Shown one piece after another: positions 1 through 14,231 of a DNA stretch of 64,000 nucleotides. Source of the DNA: Paramecium tetraurelia. Lineage: Eukaryota > Ciliophora > Oligohymenophorea > Peniculida > Parameciidae. The stretch spans positions 349,287 to 413,286 of the forward strand of contig NW_001799555.1 in NCBI RefSeq assembly GCF_000165425.1, written 5' to 3'. The notes below the pieces were generated by a model. It did no database searches, was not told the origin of the DNA, and saw only the letters and a program-made list of their open reading frames with translations. A program made the position numbers and the translations under genes. How positions within the stretch are numbered: position 1 is the stretch's first letter; every line of letters begins with the position of its first letter.

Positions 1-1
1 A

Positions 2-529
2 CTTAATTATGAGAATTTCAAGACATTTTAGGAAACCGAAAGAAAATCATATGAATCAAATAATTATAACACACATTTGGCTAATTTCGGTCCTTTATCT
101 TCTAATCAATGCGAAACAGATGAAGAGATATAATAGATTTCATAATAAAGTGTTTAAAAACTATCAAAATTTAGAACTTTAGAATAAGAGCAATTTTAAA
201 AATGTTTTAATAAAATTAGTTCTCAAATTGAATAAGTGAATATCAAATTCAAAAAACAAGGGTTCTTAATGATTAAATTATTTTCTAAATGGACCGTTAA
301 GGAAAAGGCTACAAAAATGTATTTTAGGTTTTTTGAACACAAAATCTAGTCATACTTTGATCTCTTTTAAATTTATGAACCATCAATAGAAGAAAATCAT
401 AATGATAATCAAAATACAAATTAAAGTATATTATCAGAACATGTTTTAACCCCAATTAATTTGAACATTTAAAATTTTTAAATCCCTACTCTTAAACCTG
501 TAACTTCATTTGGAGCAATTAATGTATGA
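2..529 (+). CDS. 3' fragment of an unknown gene
   Basis: An open frame enters from the left edge and runs 175 codons to a TGA at 527-529 when TAA and TAG are read as Gln. The start lies outside the window. The product is hydrophilic and rich in Asn, Gln, Glu and Lys, with no membrane segment and no motif I recognise. The frame is interrupted by neither TGA nor an obvious intron, which is good evidence for coding in this AT-rich DNA. It converges on the TTLL gene, whose stop lies 127 bp away. Function unknown. Confidence 0.6.
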
Positions 530-656
530 TATTTAAATAATATTATTAGTTTGAGGAGTATTTGAAAAAGAAGAATCAGAATATTGAATGAATGTTTAAT
601 ATTGATTTACTTAATTTATTAACAAAATATAAATTTATTCAAAAACAAAATAAAAA

Positions 657-2024
<1,368 letters not shown>

Positions 2025-2428
2025 TTCTTAAATATCATATAATTGTACATGGGTATGGAAAATAGATGGTATATATGTGGGGTCTATAAGGAGACTGCCA
2101 AACAAGGTGATATTGTTATATACTAGTTGTAGTTGATGGTTCCATCAAGGAACAATCGATTTCTAAATTTCTCTCGGTCAATACTTTATTAGTACAACTA
2201 TCGGTTTATGAGAATATTTATTTTTGTTTTATCTGTCTTGTTATTAATGATCGGTTGCGTATTTTAGGTTGCTTTTAAATGACTTTGATAGTGTTATTTT
2301 ATGATTGTGATTAAGAAGTAGCTCTAGAATGTATGGTTAATGAAGATGTAGCTAGAGGGGCATAAACAGTTTATACTTTTCTACTCTCTATTTATACCCT
2401 TTTTTACATTTTATTAATTAAAATAAAA

Positions 2429-4097
2429 TCATTAATTGTGCTATGACGATGTATGCCATGGTAAATCAATATTATATAATCGCTTAGTAGAATTGGAAGA
2501 GCCATAAAATACAGTGTTTTAATTCTTTTTATCCTGTTGTTCATTCTCAAATATTTCTATTTCCTCATCCAAAATTTATGGGATCTAAAATATAAAGGAT
2601 CAACTAACCTTTGTTTGTGATAATCTTGGTTTCTAGTGCTCTTGATTACTAATTGCTGTAATGGGTCTAGACATTTTATTGTATGTGGGCATCACGATAG
2701 CAGTTGATGGTCTCAAAGATGTTTAAGATTGAACTGCTAATCTGCCACTTGTGTTTCTCCTCATAGATGCTTTCGTGCTGACTGCACTGGATGCTCGTTA
2801 CAGATATTCCGTCATAAAGGCCGGATCTTACATCATTTTTTTATGCTATTAAACATCCAATCTAATATCATCGATAGCTTCAGATATCTATATTTTCTAA
2901 GTTTATTTCTAAAATTGAGGATGTTCTTTTAATTATTTAATTGTAGGTATGCTCTTCCTTGATTCCTCTTATTGTAATTATTTATTATGTTAGCCACTTT
3001 GAGATTACAAAAATTCTTTTGAGCCTGCGAATTCTTCTAATAATTAAACTCTCAACATCTTTCCATTTAATTTAGAATGATTCAAAATTTGCTAAGCATT
3101 TTTTAATTTGGATTTGATTTCAACATATAATTCAGGATCTCTTAAGAGTTTTTTAAATTCCCCAATGCCAGCATCCTTGTTTTTCAAGAATTGCTGATGT
3201 TTTTATGTCCTTTTTTAAATATAGTATTCATTCCTATCCTTTAAGGATCTGCCCTTGAAAACAGCCTTGTCCATATTATATTGATAATTCATATAATGTT
3301 GAATTTTGGCATCTGGATTCTTGGCAGTTTTATATCCAGTTTAGTCAACAACATAGAGATTGTCCTAAAGTAGTGTAATAATTAAACCATTTTTGGGTCT
3401 CTGGTTAGATCCATTTTAGTTTTAGGAATCTTTTCATAATAAGCCCATCTATCAACTGTGTTGGCCATAAGGTAGAGAAACTCGAATTCTTAAATGAAAC
3501 CCTTAATTTGAAGAAAATCAGTGCATCTCTTGATCCATTCTTCCAAAACACTATTGCTTATGGCCTTTCCAATAGCCTGAAGTGAAAATAATGAGAATAT
3601 GCATATACCCATAATAAATTGTTAATTTCAGTTGCATTACATGGTACACCTTCACTCATTAATTCCTATTCTCGAAGATGAAAAATAAGACAAGCATCTT
3701 TGATATCCTTCATCCTAGATAACAAAGAAGAGATTACGTAAGGAGTCCGTCATGATAGAGTTGGATGGCTGCTTTGATGTTGCGAACATTAAGATGTGTT
3801 AAACGTCCATTAAGGAACTGAATTAGAGAATAAGTGAAATACCCGAGGAACTTCATGTAAAAATGAAAGGGATCTAAAAGTGGAGAAGATAGTCTAGATA
3901 TCAATTTTGATCTTTTCAACTATCTAAATTTAATGTTCTTGTTCAAGGATTTAAACAACCAGGAAAAAGATTGGCTACATCTACATATAATCTGATATGA
4001 GCATTCTTAGATCCTCGTATTTGATTTATCCTCTTGCACTAAATTCACTTTGAATCCCGTATATTGTAAATTCTTCTAATTGTTATGCTTCAGTCAT
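2429..4097 (-). CDS. Unknown protein, seven-intron gene
   Basis: Reading the minus strand from an ATG at 4097 with seven short introns (about 26, 19-22, 25, 23, 32, 23 and 24 nt, all GT..AG) gives a frame of about 498 codons ending in TGA at 2429. The exon sum is a multiple of three. The last intron (24 nt) carries an in-frame TGA. The N-terminal 250 residues look globular, with helical segments such as LYLMANTVDRWAYYEK; the C-terminal half is basic and rich in Gln, Ser and Lys. I recognise no domain. The first two introns are the least certain part of the model. The gene runs head to head with the TMBIM gene, 28 bp between the two ATGs. Confidence 0.6.
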
Positions 4098-4125
4098 ATA
4101 TAAATAAATAATTTAATCAATAAAA

Positions 4126-4941
4126 ATGGACTATGAATAGAATAATTATTAGGCATTCGATATTGAGATTGTGGATACTGAGCAACTGAGAATAGATCAC
4201 GCAAGATTGAGCTTCATCAGAAAGGTAAGATATTGCCTAATGAGGTGTTTCTGATAATTTTATTTCAAATTGGATTTACTTTCATTACTACATTGATAGC
4301 ATATTCTCAAATTCCAATAATTGATTCCCTTTGCAGTAGACCCCTCTTATTTTGGATATTTATAGTTGTATTGATCTTAGTAATATTTTTGCTAATGAGG
4401 TTTTAAAAGTAAGTTTGCATGTAAATCAAGATTAGCCAAACAACATCCCTATAATTACATCTGTTACAGCAGTTTCACACTCTCCATCTCATACCTGTTT
4501 TTCTACACCATTCATCATTATCCTACCTACTCAAATCATATCATTTCCTTGATTACACTGCAATTTGGCATCATCATTTCACTCCTCGCCTACTCGTACT
4601 TCACAGCATCAGAAATCAATTTAAACAAAGGTTTAACATTCATTCTTATCACTATTGCTCTGCTATTCATTTTCTTATTCCTCTACTTCGAATTGTCCCT
4701 GAAGTTTTTATTTATTTTGTCATTCCTCATCATCTTGTATGGAGTGCATATCATTATTGATACACTTCTTATTGTCAACGGAGAGGTAAGAATTCAATAA
4801 TTAGATTAGAAACATGAATTGGATATAGATGACTACATTATTGCAGCCTTGATGACATAAGTTGACATTATTGGACTCATTTCAATACTTTTTCAAAAAC
4901 TGCTTTCCTAAATATCAAAGATATAAATCAACAGTAACTGA
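4126..4941 (+). CDS. TMBIM / Bax-inhibitor-1 family membrane protein
   Basis: Members of this family are multi-pass ER or Golgi membrane proteins that leak Ca2+ and dampen cell death. With two introns of 20 and 22 nt the frame gives 257 residues. A hydrophilic N-terminus ends in ARLSFIRK, the usual lead into the first membrane helix. About seven hydrophobic segments follow. Near the C-terminus a charged loop, KHELDIDDYIIAALMTQVDI, matches the family pattern of an acidic D-D-Y-I-x-A-A-L motif before the last helix. Length is normal for the family. It ends 12 bp from the convergent coiled-coil gene. Confidence 0.85.
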
Positions 4942-4953
4942 TAATATAAACAA

Positions 4954-6762
4954 TCATTAATTTCTAGTATACTATTGTTTCCACTCCTCGCATTCTCTAT
5001 TCTTCATCTCTATCTAGTATCTCAGAGTTCTATTCTCACTCTCCAGAATCTCGACCTATGACTCCATCTATCTCCTGATCTATTCAATCTGAGATCTCTT
5101 GATTTCATCCTTCACTTATTCTGATACCTCCTATTATTTCTGTATCTCAATCAATTTCTATTTTTGACATTCCAACTCCACTTACAATCTTTGTATCAAT
5201 AACTAACAATTAAATTTACAATTACATTATTCTCATTATTTCTTAAAGCTAACTATCCCTTCTATTATCTGCATTCATCAAATTCATTTGATCTCTATTC
5301 CAATAGTTCACTCAATTGATTAACTTAGTCGTTTAATTATTCAATATCTTAATTCTGCTCTTAAATGTCATTGTCATATTGCAATTGCAAAGAATCATAA
5401 TCATTCTACACTTACTTTAATTAAGCTGTTGTAGTCTAATGATGCTAATTCAAATTCTCAAGTGCAATCTACAATTCTTAATTCAATTACTAGTTTTACT
5501 ATATTTAATTTTAAGTTGAATCTAATTGTTAATTCAGCTTTTAAATCTCTTACAACAATTTATTAATCTATTATTGATATTCCATCTTTATTTCTGATAC
5601 TGATTTTCTATACTTTTAATCTAAATCCTAAGTGCTCAACTGATTCTACTCTTATAAGTTGCAATTCTATTCCACTTGTGATTATATCTCATCTTACAAT
5701 CCTTAAATTAAATCTATTTTTATAATTTAAATTTTATTACTCTACTATTCTAGTATTTATTAATTCAAAATATTATTCTCATATTAAAGCTATCCAATTC
5801 TATCCACTAGACAGTCCTTCTCGTCTAGAAACTCTTTTTCTTATGATTTAACTTATTATTCATTTTATTATATTAGTTTATTGACTTCTCTTTTCTTTTC
5901 CTCTTAAAGTTCCTAATACTTCACTTTCAGAGACTCTAATTGTTACATCAAATTCTTTTCTCCTGTCTTTATCTCATTTACAATTTTATCCAATTGGACG
6001 ATCTCTTATTTCTAAAATTCAATGGCCTGATTTCTTCTCACTAATTCATCTTGTAGTTTCTAAATTTGATCATCCATTAATTGTAATTGTTCTAAATGTG
6101 CTTGTTAGATCTCTTATAAATTTTAATTATATTTCTAATCCTTTTGATACAATTGTATTGATGCATCCTTATCCTAATTCACCTTTTCATGTTAAAGATA
6201 CTTTAGTTCAGATGAATAATCATTCAATTATTGTTTCTGAATATCTATTTATTTATTCAATCGAAGCAATTGGGTATCCTTGTCTCTCAATTTATTGCTG
6301 AGTTCGTCATTCTATTATATAGAATTTTTTAATTCTTTGGTCAATTGATCCAAATGTTTCTCATATTCTAGCATTGTCTAAGTCTGATCAGATGTGATAC
6401 ACTATAAAAATTAGAAATTAGATGATACTCTAGTCTCTGCTTGTTCATAGCGACGTTTCCAGTTATTGATTTCATGCTATTGTAATTCCACTAAATTCAT
6501 TAATTTCTTAATCTCAAACTCTGGATTATTAAAGGTATTGCTTTGTTTCATATCCATATCGATGCTCTTCTCAAACTTACTAATGTAATGGGAGTTCCTT
6601 AGACTTTATTAGGATTTCTGTAAAGTCGATCCTAAAACTCAAACAAATAGAACCTTGCTGCAATTCATTGTAATATGGACTTTTGGATTGCGTATTTGGC
6701 GATATTGTATTTCTAGATTTAGGTGGTGATGAGGCTGGCACTGGTTTTAAAAATGATGACAT
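4954..6762 (-). CDS. Long coiled-coil protein
   Basis: After a Ser/Pro-rich N-terminus of about 45 residues the whole protein (about 587 residues) is Gln/Glu/Lys/Leu-rich heptad sequence. Two introns are needed: 22 nt near residue 44 and 23 nt near the C-terminal third. With both removed the frame is exactly 588 codons to the TGA at 4954. Many of the Gln codons are TAA or TAG. Such proteins in Paramecium are often basal-body, cortical or cytoskeletal scaffolds, but no specific family is recognisable. Role inferred only from composition. Confidence 0.8.
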
Positions 6763-7088
6763 CTCTTAATCTTCTAACAGACAATTTATAATATTAATCT
6801 CATTACATCACTAAACAATTTATTCTTTAATCATATTTAATTTCTCCTCATAAATTTTATTATTTACAAAATGGCCTCATATATTTATATATTATTTCTC
6901 CTTTGAAACATAATAATCATCTCAAATGCCTCTACCACTTAAGAATCTACTGATATCGTTCATTTGCAATTGTGTAATGGCCACCCAGCAAATAAAATGT
7001 CTCTCTCCCTGTCTAATAATGAATAATTTGGATGTATATTTTATTAATTATAAATATAAGGCAACTGGTATATTAATTTTTTTATTAA
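6763..7088. other. Divergent intergenic region
   Basis: About 325 bp of AT-rich sequence between the start of the coiled-coil gene and the start of the small MGC gene. It must hold both promoters. A 65-codon open stretch in it (6926-7123) is not convincing and overlaps the next start. I see no clear motif. Confidence 0.5.
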
Positions 7089-7394
7089 ATGGGTTGTTCG
7101 GTTGCGAAATCAACTTAAAATGAGCTTACCAAATAGCAACAACATCAGTAACTCAGAGAACCAGAAATTTAAGATTAATCACATGTTATAATACCTAAAT
7201 CAAGTTCAAAAAATATTCCTCTCTTTGTTTAACCAAATAGTTGTAGACGTACCTCGGATAATCTCGTTAGATTCAAGACTGAAATTGACTCCAAGGAGAA
7301 TTAACTCTCTATTAGAAAAAATCCTATTTATCTTAGAAGGGCCAGTTCAAAAACTTAAGCAGATTAGAGCCATGATATATAAGCCAAAGAATGA
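7089..7394 (+). CDS. Small protein with predicted N-myristoylation/palmitoylation signal
   Basis: A 101-residue intronless frame starting MGCSVAKS. Gly2 followed by Cys3 and a small residue at position 6 is the classic dual N-myristoylation and S-palmitoylation context, so the protein is probably anchored on the cytosolic face of a membrane. The rest is hydrophilic, Gln/Ser/Lys-rich and basic, with no enzymatic domain visible. A longer frame in another phase (7225-7632) overlaps it but has no such support. Lipid anchoring is inferred from the motif. Confidence 0.65.
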
Positions 7395-9102
7395 GAATCA
7401 ATCGAAATTATCTGATTTCGGTTTTTGTATGATTAACACATTTATATTTCAAAATATCTATCAACTTTCTCATCCTCCCTATACATTTTTATCATTTATA
7501 TTAGATTTAATATTATTCATGAATTACTCAATAAATACGAAACTAAATAAAATTCCAATATCTATTCTAATAACTATGCATATCGCCAAATATAAATTCA
7601 AACTCAATAATAATTGTGAAATCTTTTCGTAAACCTAAACTTAATTATCAAATTCTTATTCTATATCAATTTTACAATGCCTGAATCTAATAATTCCCTT
7701 AAAGTTTAAATATACTAATTTATTATTATCCTAATTAATTAATATTTTTTATTGTACTAATTAAATAATCATTATTGCCTAATTTCAAGCGAGTTATCTC
7801 AAAAGAATCTTAAGAGCTATTATTTTCTATCTTAAAATTAATATTTAGGAGTGGCTTGAAAAGGCAAAGCATTACTATCTTAAATCTATCGAGCGATCAA
7901 GTATAATTGTTTCAATTGGATACTGTAAGATATCTAAACTGATTTTCTAAATTACTTTCAGCAAACCAATTAATTTGTGATATTAGAAATATCCTAACCT
8001 AATATTTTAATTATTTTATATTAGCTTTTTCTATGATTGCATTGTTTTATAAACAATATTACTGTATCTTCAAAATAACCTAATCATTTCGAATATCTTA
8101 ATAGAATATATATGGTAGACTTAATAAAATTTTATGTAAAGTTTATATATTTATATTTATTTTAATAAATCTTTAGTCTTACCAGATAAAACAAATCATC
8201 TACCTTTTTTGATTAGTATATGCTATTAAATTAGATTGATGTTTAATTCTTAATTATTTGGTAACTTAATTACCCATCAGTCATATTTATGACTTTAGTT
8301 CCAGCTCATTCTAAAGTAATGAAAATTCTTGAACTTGATTATAGTAACTTTAGATTTATATTACACATTGTTTATATGCAATTATAAACTGAATAGTTTA
8401 ACTAGATACAAGGAGTTTATGAATGAAAGAAAAAAATATCCAAAAATTTGATACTGAATAATTAAAATTAAACCTTTAATTTAAATTGTTATTGTTATAT
8501 TCAACCAAAAATATTTAGTAATAGGGATTTTTAAATCTAAGGATGAGTAAATGCTCTTTACTCAACAAACTCAATATTCAATTTAGATTTTAATAAGTGG
8601 AGCAATTTCTCCGATTATATTATAGATTTTATATGAAATATCAATTATCAAAAAATCATGAAAAATGAGAAAGAGATTGATTTCAATTTTGGAACCATCT
8701 GAATTAGTAGAAAAATAGATCTATCAAATGGTTGTTGATAGATAAGAATTCCTATCTTTGGTGTTATTTATTTAAATGAAAATAAAATATGAAAAATAAC
8801 TTCATCAAGAGCCTATAACTGTGTAAATACTCATTGAAATAGTTGGATCCATAATTTTGAATAGTTTCAAATAATTATTTCAATACTAATACTTAAAATA
8901 TCAAGCTAAAAAACTCATTCTAATTTTTCAATTTTTCTAACTTATTCTTATTTATATAAATAACCATATAAGTTATGTTGTAAATTTAATGATAAAGCTA
9001 AATTGAAACTATATTAAACATTTACGCGACAAAAAGATATAATAAAACTGTATCGTTTAAGTTTATTTGTCGCATCAATTTTTCTTTAATTATATTTAAT
9101 TA
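7395..9102. other. Long gene-poor stretch
   Basis: About 1.7 kb without a convincing gene, the largest gap in the window. Open runs in all frames are short and TGA-broken; one of about 41 codons around 8543-8670 (start MSKCSLL) could be a relic. The base composition is more AT-rich than the coding regions. It may be a decayed duplicate gene or simply intergenic DNA. An inverted repeat lies at its right end. Confidence 0.5.
9026..9073. repeat. 8-bp perfect inverted repeat upstream of the TPR gene
   Basis: GCGACAAA at 9026-9033 is matched by its exact reverse complement TTTGTCGC at 9066-9073. The right arm ends 29 bp before the ATG at 9103. GC-containing octamers are rare in this AT-rich spacer, so a paired regulatory site or a 5' leader hairpin is possible. 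Role inferred only. Confidence 0.45.
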
Positions 9103-11875
9103 ATGGGGTGTGGGTCATCATAAGCAGAAGCTCCTGATAAAAAGAATGGAAACCATACATAAAAAAATAGTATTTCCTCTCCGGATTCTGGTTTAGCTGA
9201 TAAACAAAAGCTATACTAGAGAGGTATAATAATTGATTTTAGCTTCAGGAAACTATTTACTTAAAAAGGGAAAGTATGATCAGGCTATCAATCTATTCAA
9301 TAGGGTCATAGAAATTGATCCTGAATTTGCTGATGCCTATTATTCAAAAGGTAACTATTTTATTTTATTCAGCCATTGTGGCTTTTGAATAAAACAAAAT
9401 ATAGGATGCATAAAACTTACTTTAAATAACTTTAGAAAAGCAGCCTGATCATGTTTATGCGTTGAATGAAGCCGGTTATTTTTCAAAAATATTTTAGGGT
9501 GCTTAATGATTAAATAAAGAAAATTTCCAGAAGCCTTAGACTACTTAGAGAAAGCCTTTGCGAAGCAGCAAAACTTCTCAGAAGTGAATTATAGTTTAGG
9601 TATTAATGATTTAATTCTTTGTTAAGCTTATGCTTTATCTAAATTAAATCGAAAGGAGGAATCTCTAAAATACTATGATTTAGCCATATAAGAGGACTCA
9701 TAGCAAAAGCACTTTTATATCAATAAGGCCACAACCCTGTTTGAACTAAATAAACACGAAGACGCTCTTAAATGCGTTTCTGAGGCCTTAAAATTAGATT
9801 CAAATTATATTGAGGCATTAATTACTTAAGGTACAATATGTAATGAAAACTTAGGAAACATATATAAAGCTACATAGTAATTTGATAAAATGTATAGTAC
9901 ATGCTTTGCAATATTGAAATTAGATAATAACAATAAGTTGGTTTTATAAATGAAAGAGGAGGCTGAAAAAAATTTAAATATTTAAATAACCGACCAACAA
10001 TCTAGTACTATAATTCCAATCGAAGATAAATTAACTTTGGGTAATATTCATATTAATATGGTTAAGCTGAAAATTTGGTTTCAGAAAAGTAGTATGATCA
10101 AGCAAGAAAGTTAGTTAATTAAATTCTTCAGAAAGATCCTTAGCATAATTAAGCACTTCGATTAAGTGCTAAGATTTAGGTGGAATAGGGGCAGTATGGT
10201 GATGCTTTGGCCACATTAAATAAGGTTTTAAGTCAATAGCCAAAAGATATTAGTGTATTAAAAGAAAAAGGTAACATAAGAGAGGAATATTTAAAGCGTT
10301 TGTATTGGAAAAGTTGAAAAGATTAGAAGACGCCTTGTAATGTCATAATATGATCATTGATGAAGAAACAAATTAAGAAAAGAAAGAAAAATAAGGTATA
10401 GTTTTTTTCATCTTCTAGCCAACATGTATATGAAACTTGGAAAGGTGAAAGAGGCTTCAGAAATATTTGAGAGTCTAAATGTAAAACAAAGTTTGGATGA
10501 TCCATAGACATATATTTTCAAGGGTAATATGATAAAAGCTTAGATTAGGAAAGTTGTTATTATCATAGGAGAAACTAGATGAAGGAATGACTTTTGTACA
10601 GGAAGGACTTGAAAAGAATAAAAACAATATTGAGATTATGTAGTTGCTTGCTTAATTTCACAAGGCAAAAAAAAATGAGAAAGAAGCTCTAAATCTTCAT
10701 TAATAAGTATTAGATATTGACAAACATAATGATTGCTCTCACTTTGAAAAAGGTATTGTAGTTCACAGAATTTAGGCTTGATATATTGTGATCAGAATCT
10801 ATATAAAAAAGCTTTAGAATCTCTTCATAAAATAAACAATTTAGATTTTAATGAGTTATGTTATTTTTATTTTGGATTGTGCTATAATAAGATCGAGGAT
10901 TATAAGAATTGCATAAAGAATTTGAATACTTATGTAAAAATTGGAAGGGTAAATTTAGAATAAGCCTATTTTATGGTAATATTTAAGTCTAATTAATCTA
11001 AGTTAGGTGGTTCTAATTTGTTTTTGTTAAAATTTGACGAAGCAGAAGAAAATTATCTAGATTGCATAAGGTAGAATCCAAATAATGCAGAAGCTCATTA
11101 TTAGTTAGGAAATGTATATAAACAGGACAAATAAATTGAAGAAGCCAAAAAGTATTTTGAATTAGCTCATAACCTTGAACCTTATAATGAAACGTACAAG
11201 TAGACTTATGGTATGATTATTTCAATATGACAAGAAACCTTTGTGAATGAAAAAAACTATTTAGTTGAATACAGCAACAGTTTACTATTTACTTTATCTA
11301 CTTTGATTGGGTTATGCTAATTAAATCAAAAGTAGCAGGATTATGATCAGCAAAAGAGTGAGAAATATTTGAACCTTTTACTTCTTTTAGAAACTAATCA
11401 AAAAAAGAGATTCAATACTATTGAAAATCATTTTGAATAACTAAAATAATTAATAGCGAAATCTTATGATATGTAGTATACAGTCATAGATGACACTCTG
11501 TTTCCAATAATGCAGTATTGGCATAATCAGAAGATTTGTAAGAAGAAGAAGGATGCTAATGACTTTGTGTCATCGATCATTCATACAGTTAAACTGCTAG
11601 TGAATATCAACAGCGACAAGATTCTTAATGTAATTAATAGTGAAAAATCTTTAAACAATAAATATTGCGTTGAATTTGCCAATAAAAGCTAGCATGAATT
11701 ATATAAGAATAGAAGTGGATGTTTAGGATTGGTTGATGGTATCAAGATTCTTGGATTTCTATTAAAATATCACAAGGATTTCAGTAAAGATCGAATGGCC
11801 TTCTCTGAACTTCTAGCTACGAAATATTAAGTTGAAGAAATATAGATTTTTCATGAATCCTACTTTAAATAATGA
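9103..11875 (+). CDS. N-myristoylated TPR-repeat protein
   Basis: The protein starts MGCGSSQAEAP, a strong myristoylation/palmitoylation context, followed after about 40 residues by at least ten tetratricopeptide repeats (first: SGNYLLKKGKYDQAINLF, then IDPEFADAYY). TPRs form a superhelical scaffold for protein binding. The C-terminal 250 residues are helical, non-repeat and unrecognised, ending in TGA at 11873-11875. About a dozen introns of 19-27 nt interrupt the gene. In almost every case they split a codon after its first base at the Gly/Ala position eight residues into a TPR, so exon borders follow repeat borders. It is probably a membrane-tethered scaffold; no closer family is clear. 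Confidence 0.85.
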
Positions 11876-11978
11876 GATTGAGAAAACTATTTATAAATTA
11901 TATCATATAATAGTAGTATTAATTATTTGTAGTGTTCTCCTATTCATATATTTAATATAAATTGATAAGAATATAGAA

Positions 11979-14231
11979 TCATTTGCTTTCGAGATATTAC
12001 TCATTTCGTTTTAAGTATTATAATATTTAATTTTCATCTGTGAATTCCAGAGCTTGTAAATAGCCTTCATAAGTAAAGTTTTCTTTATCGCACATTAAAA
12101 CAGGCAACTAAAAAATAATCAAAGAAGCTTAAGCTTATATTTATAGTCTTAACCATTCTAAAGTTGACTTGGGGACTCCCTTTTTTTCTTTGATATTCTA
12201 ATAGATCTGTCCATGAAAATATGTAAAACAAATATCTTTGATGTCATCATCTACAAAATCATTAAGAAACCACTCAACTTTGTCTTTTCTATTTTTATCT
12301 AACTTTTCAGCCTTGGCTTTAGCTGTGTTAAGCAACAAATTCAATTCATTTTACACCAATTAATTATCTTATTTGACTTTATTGCAGTAATTCTCAAATT
12401 CAAAACAAGATGTTATGTAATCCCATTCATCTAAACCGAAAGAGTTGATTTTGGATTCTAGAAGGATTTCAATTTCCTTCCTCAATTGCAACATTCTCTT
12501 AAAGACTAAAAATAAAGGAATGACCCAGAAATTTTATAGACCATTAAAAAATGTAAGGCATTTTGCAACAGTTTGGCCAATAATATTGAGTGCATCCAAA
12601 GAACGGTTATATTTCTAAGAAAACAGACTCAGTTATTAACTTGATCTTTTTATTAATTATATGTAATTCTCAGCATTACTAATTCTGCTTTCATCTAAAT
12701 TGGGTCTCTACTATTGATTGTCTTCTAAATCAGAACTATATATGGCTTTGTATTATTCCATAGCATTCTCTGATTGCTGATACATTTATTATAATTCCTC
12801 TTAGGTTTTAGATCCCTTAGTATAAACAACTTGTTATTGTTTAGATTGATCTGACTTTGAATTTTGAGATGAGGAACCAAACCTTTATTTCGTTGACATT
12901 TTGATAGTATTGCCTTGGACTGATGAAATTCTGGCTCTTATTTTGTCATAAAAGAATTCATTTTTGGTGAATGATTATGATATATTTTGTTGAGATCCTT
13001 ATTAGTGCATCAGTTCCTAACTGTTATCATTGATCTTCCTTGATGAATCATACCCAGTGTAAATTGTAGTATTTTGGGTCTGATTGCGAAAACTCTTCAC
13101 TCCAGTATGACTATTGTTTTATGATTTAATTTATGGTTTTGGAAGCAGTTTGGTAGATGAAAAGAAGTTGTTAAATTTGTTGCTGCTATAGGTTTGAATC
13201 ATTTAACGGCTTTAATGAGATGATGACTTTTATCGACTCTAAACTGATGAATATCTATTGCCAACAACACTCCTAACATTCTCTTAATGCATTTTCTACA
13301 TATTACTGATCTTGGTTATCAAAGATTAATTTAATAAATTCTATTCAGTCAACTTTGGATTCTTATTGTATTAGGGCTGTTGAGGCAAGTTTATAAGAGA
13401 ATTAGAATCATCTCTGCTGCTTATCCTTGAGGAAGATCTGCATTTCACTTCCATCCTGTTCAATCTAATTTGAAAGTCTTTCAAAATCTGTTTGCATGCA
13501 TTGTCTTCTCTAAAGGCTGAGTGATATGGGATTTAATGCCATGGAATTGGGTTTTCGGGATTCAAGAGCGAGGAAATCAAATTCTATATTGTTGGCTTCT
13601 TATTTGAAATCAGAGATCCTATATCTAAACGACCTCCTTGCAACCAATCAGCTATGTGTCTATGCACTTCATTAAGGATATAAGTTCCCTGAGTCATCAC
13701 CAAATAGAGTATGCCAAGAGACCACTGGTAAGATGATCTACAAGGTTTTCCTTTCAAAATCAATGGATTCCAATAGACGCAATAATTTTCCTGTCTCTTT
13801 TTCAAACCGAAATCTAAGATTACTATCGAATCGCCATTCTTTACTATATTTTCAATTGTGCAATCCCTTGGGGAACAACCTTAATAGAGGTCATATCCAA
13901 AGTATATCAACAACAGTTTCGACAAGTCACCATTTATCAGAAGCCATTGTGAAACATTCTCTATTATCAAATCTGTATAGGTATTCGTTCTTACAATCTA
14001 CAAAATTGAAGGCAGCAGACTTATCTGTGGTTTTAACAACTTCGTCTCTGCATGAGGTTTAATTCTATGATAAGATTCCAAAAATGCTAATTCTTCATCC
14101 AAAAACCTTGTGTCATTCCATCGAGCAATAACTACTTATTCATCTGTTAATTTCAATCTACCCTTTAATGCAGACCATTATTCACATTGCCAAATTGGAA
14201 ATGTTATCGTGTAAGGATGATTGCCTTTCAT
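11979..14231 (-). CDS. Large pseudokinase-like protein
   Basis: An intronless frame of exactly 751 codons from MKGNHPYT to TGA. Residues about 1-230 look like a protein kinase fold. The catalytic loop reads CSPRDCTIENIV near residue 121, so the His of HRD is Pro while Asp and Asn are kept. VILDFG follows near residue 138. I see no glycine loop and no clear VAIK lysine (VVIARW occurs at the equivalent place), nor an APE motif. That suggests a pseudokinase or a very divergent kinase. A Ser/Asn-rich linker of about 300 residues follows, then a helical C-terminal domain of about 170 residues containing a hydrophobic stretch. The C-terminal domain is not recognised. Confidence 0.65.

Noticed and set aside
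7225-7632. 135-codon frame on the plus strand
   Set aside because: It overlaps the MGC gene in another frame, has no motif, and its later part is low-complexity AT-rich sequence.
13733-14062. 109-codon plus-strand frame
   Set aside because: Antisense to the kinase-like domain of the 11979-14231 gene, whose frame is continuous for 751 codons.
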